DNA of 5,805 nucleotides, taken from the NCBI GenBank assembly GCA_030616825.1, contig JAUWWO010000036.1:1-5805 (forward strand). The letters are read 5' to 3'. The notes under the pieces are model-generated. The model saw nothing but the letters and a program-made list of their open reading frames with translations. It did not search any database and was not told the DNA's origin. This DNA comes from Candidatus Margulisiibacteriota bacterium. GTDB taxonomy: Bacteria; Margulisbacteria; WOR-1; JAUWWO01. The position numbers were made by a program, and so were the translations under genes. Position 1 is the first letter of the stretch; each line of letters begins with the position of its first letter. Positions 4,748 to 5,805 of this stretch are shown here, in pieces.

Positions 4748-5805
4748 ATGACAGATCCTATTGTAAGCTCATCAACAGTACCGCAGACGCAACGCGCCAG
4801 CGGGAAAACTGCAGGGGGAGAGGCGCATCCCAAAGAGCACTCTTTGACTTCGCCAACAAAGGGGTTAGTTTATAAGCCAGGCCCACTTGATGCACTTGAT
4901 GTGCAAACTCTAAAGATCACAGTTATTTCCACTAAGACAGTTGACCTTGCAAAACGCTTATCTTATCTGATAGAAGATATTAAAAAAACTCACGCTGAAA
5001 GAGAGAATGCATTAAGAAGAGGAGATCTCAAAGAAGCTAAAAGGTTAACGCAGGATCTAGAAAGGCAGATTGAGGAACTTGCAAAGGAGTGTGGCCAAGC
5101 TGTTAATAGACTAAATCAGTTAATTATAGACCACCCTGAGTTAAAACCTATATTAGAGTCTATAAGAGGTAAATTGCTTAGCGCAAGTAAGATAGAAGAT
5201 ATAGAAGCCGCTCTAGCTGATATTAAACATCTAAAAAATACTGGGGAGTTAAGTAGTGAGGCTTTTGAACTTTTGGCTACAATTGCTCTGACGCGGGTTA
5301 TAATAGTAGTTTTTAGCTATCGTCCTGAGATAAGTAAAGCTGAAGCAACAGGAAATTGGCAAAAACTTAAACAAATAGCTCAGGATATACCAAAATTGGG
5401 AAAGATTCTTGATGGTGTTGAAGAAATAGCAGAAGGAGGAAGGCCTGAAATAGCAGCAAAGACTAGTAAGGGAATTCGAGCTGTTAGAATAGAGACAGGA
5501 AAGGTTGCAGCAGAACTTTTGAGGGTCGATCAGAAGTATGGTTTTTTGACTGACAATCAAAAACTGCTTTTTTCAAGCTTAATATTAGCATCAATTGAGG
5601 CTGAAGGGGAGGCACTGGCAGAAAGCCAGGAAGCTTTAGCCGAATCAGCGGGGATCTCAAATCAAGATGTCCTTCAGTGGGCTCAAAGATCTCTAGAATA
5701 TCTTGATTTAATCTCTATAATACTCAAACACGCCAGAACAAGTGAGGTTGTAAAGGAGAGACTGGAGATAGCCAGACAAGAGATGGAAATTATTGTAAAG
5801 AAAGC
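4748..5805 (+). CDS. Large helical protein, at least 352 aa, 3' end beyond the window
   Basis: The reading frame stays open from ATG at 4748 to the window edge, giving 352 codons, so the gene is partial at its 3' end. An in-frame TAG at 4739-4741 rules out an upstream extension. AGGAG at 4731-4735 is 12 bases away, a long spacing, so translation may depend on ribosomes finishing the preceding gene, whose stop is one base away. Residues 1-47 are Ser/Thr/Pro-rich and probably disordered. Residues 50-130 form long charged helices with a likely coiled coil around 70-127. A hydrophobic stretch at 175-189 contains Arg183 and is too short for a confident membrane helix. Residues 288-301 hold a seven-residue tandem repeat (EALAESQ then EALAESA). 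The overall shape recalls helical effectors or translocators with leaderless N-termini, but I recognise no family. Confidence 0.85.
   Translation, partial: MTDPIVSSSTVPQTQRASGKTAGGEAHPKEHSLTSPTKGLVYKPGPLDALDVQTLKITVISTKTVDLAKRLSYLIEDIKKTHAERENALRRGDLKEAKRLTQDLERQIEELAKECGQAVNRLNQLIIDHPELKPILESIRGKLLSASKIEDIEAALADIKHLKNTGELSSEAFELLATIALTRVIIVVFSYRPEISKAEATGNWQKLKQIAQDIPKLGKILDGVEEIAEGGRPEIAAKTSKGIRAVRIETGKVAAELLRVDQKYGFLTDNQKLLFSSLILASIEAEGEALAESQEALAESAGISNQDVLQWAQRSLEYLDLISIILKHARTSEVVKERLEIARQEMEIIVKK

Noticed and set aside
5270..5314. Possible membrane helix in the last protein
   Set aside because: The hydrophobic run at residues 175-189 is only about 15 long and contains Arg183, so a buried amphipathic helix is more likely.
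5249..5560. Minus-strand open frame of 103 codons, rich in Cys, Ser and Phe
   Set aside because: It is a shadow of the last plus-strand gene, whose frame is open across the whole region with a helical, charged product.

Overview
This window looks like part of one polycistronic operon from a bacterium of moderate GC content. Nine consecutive plus-strand coding regions (the last cut by the window edge) are separated mostly by 1-26 bases, and each has a purine-rich ribosome binding site. The site before the second gene, AAGGAGGTGA, is a full match to the canonical bacterial anti-Shine-Dalgarno sequence, so the host is bacterial. I cannot name the phylum from the sequence. No gene is a family I can recognise with certainty, there are no RNA genes, CRISPR arrays, transposases or phage hallmark genes, and no housekeeping gene anchors the locus.

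Layout: (1) 1-47, a short leader with a perfect 8-bp hairpin. (2) 48-615, two small, strongly acidic proteins of 60 and 121 residues. (3) 616-736, the only sizeable gap, holding two hairpins and an AT-rich stretch before a very strong ribosome binding site. (4) 737-2585, four small to medium genes: a 102-residue helical protein that resembles the 121-residue one in its plan and in short motifs, a 152-residue protein with a very basic helical tail, a 208-residue protein with a disordered Gln/Ala-rich front half, and a 137-residue basic coiled-coil protein. (5) 2603-4276, a 557-residue helical protein, the largest complete gene. (6) 4291-5805, a 151-residue coiled-coil protein and the first 352 residues of another long helical protein. 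These last two genes look AT-richer than the 557-residue gene.

All nine products lack Sec signal peptides and convincing membrane segments. They are dominated by helices and coiled coils, and several begin with a polar, probably disordered segment. A tight operon of leaderless small helical-hairpin proteins, a short basic coiled-coil protein and longer proteins with disordered fronts is the pattern seen in the needle, stalk and substrate part of type III secretion-like loci. No diagnostic component (ATPase, export gate, secretin or C-ring protein) is inside the window. This reading is therefore a hypothesis based on architecture, not a functional assignment. An uncharacterised intracellular scaffold made of coiled-coil proteins is the main alternative.
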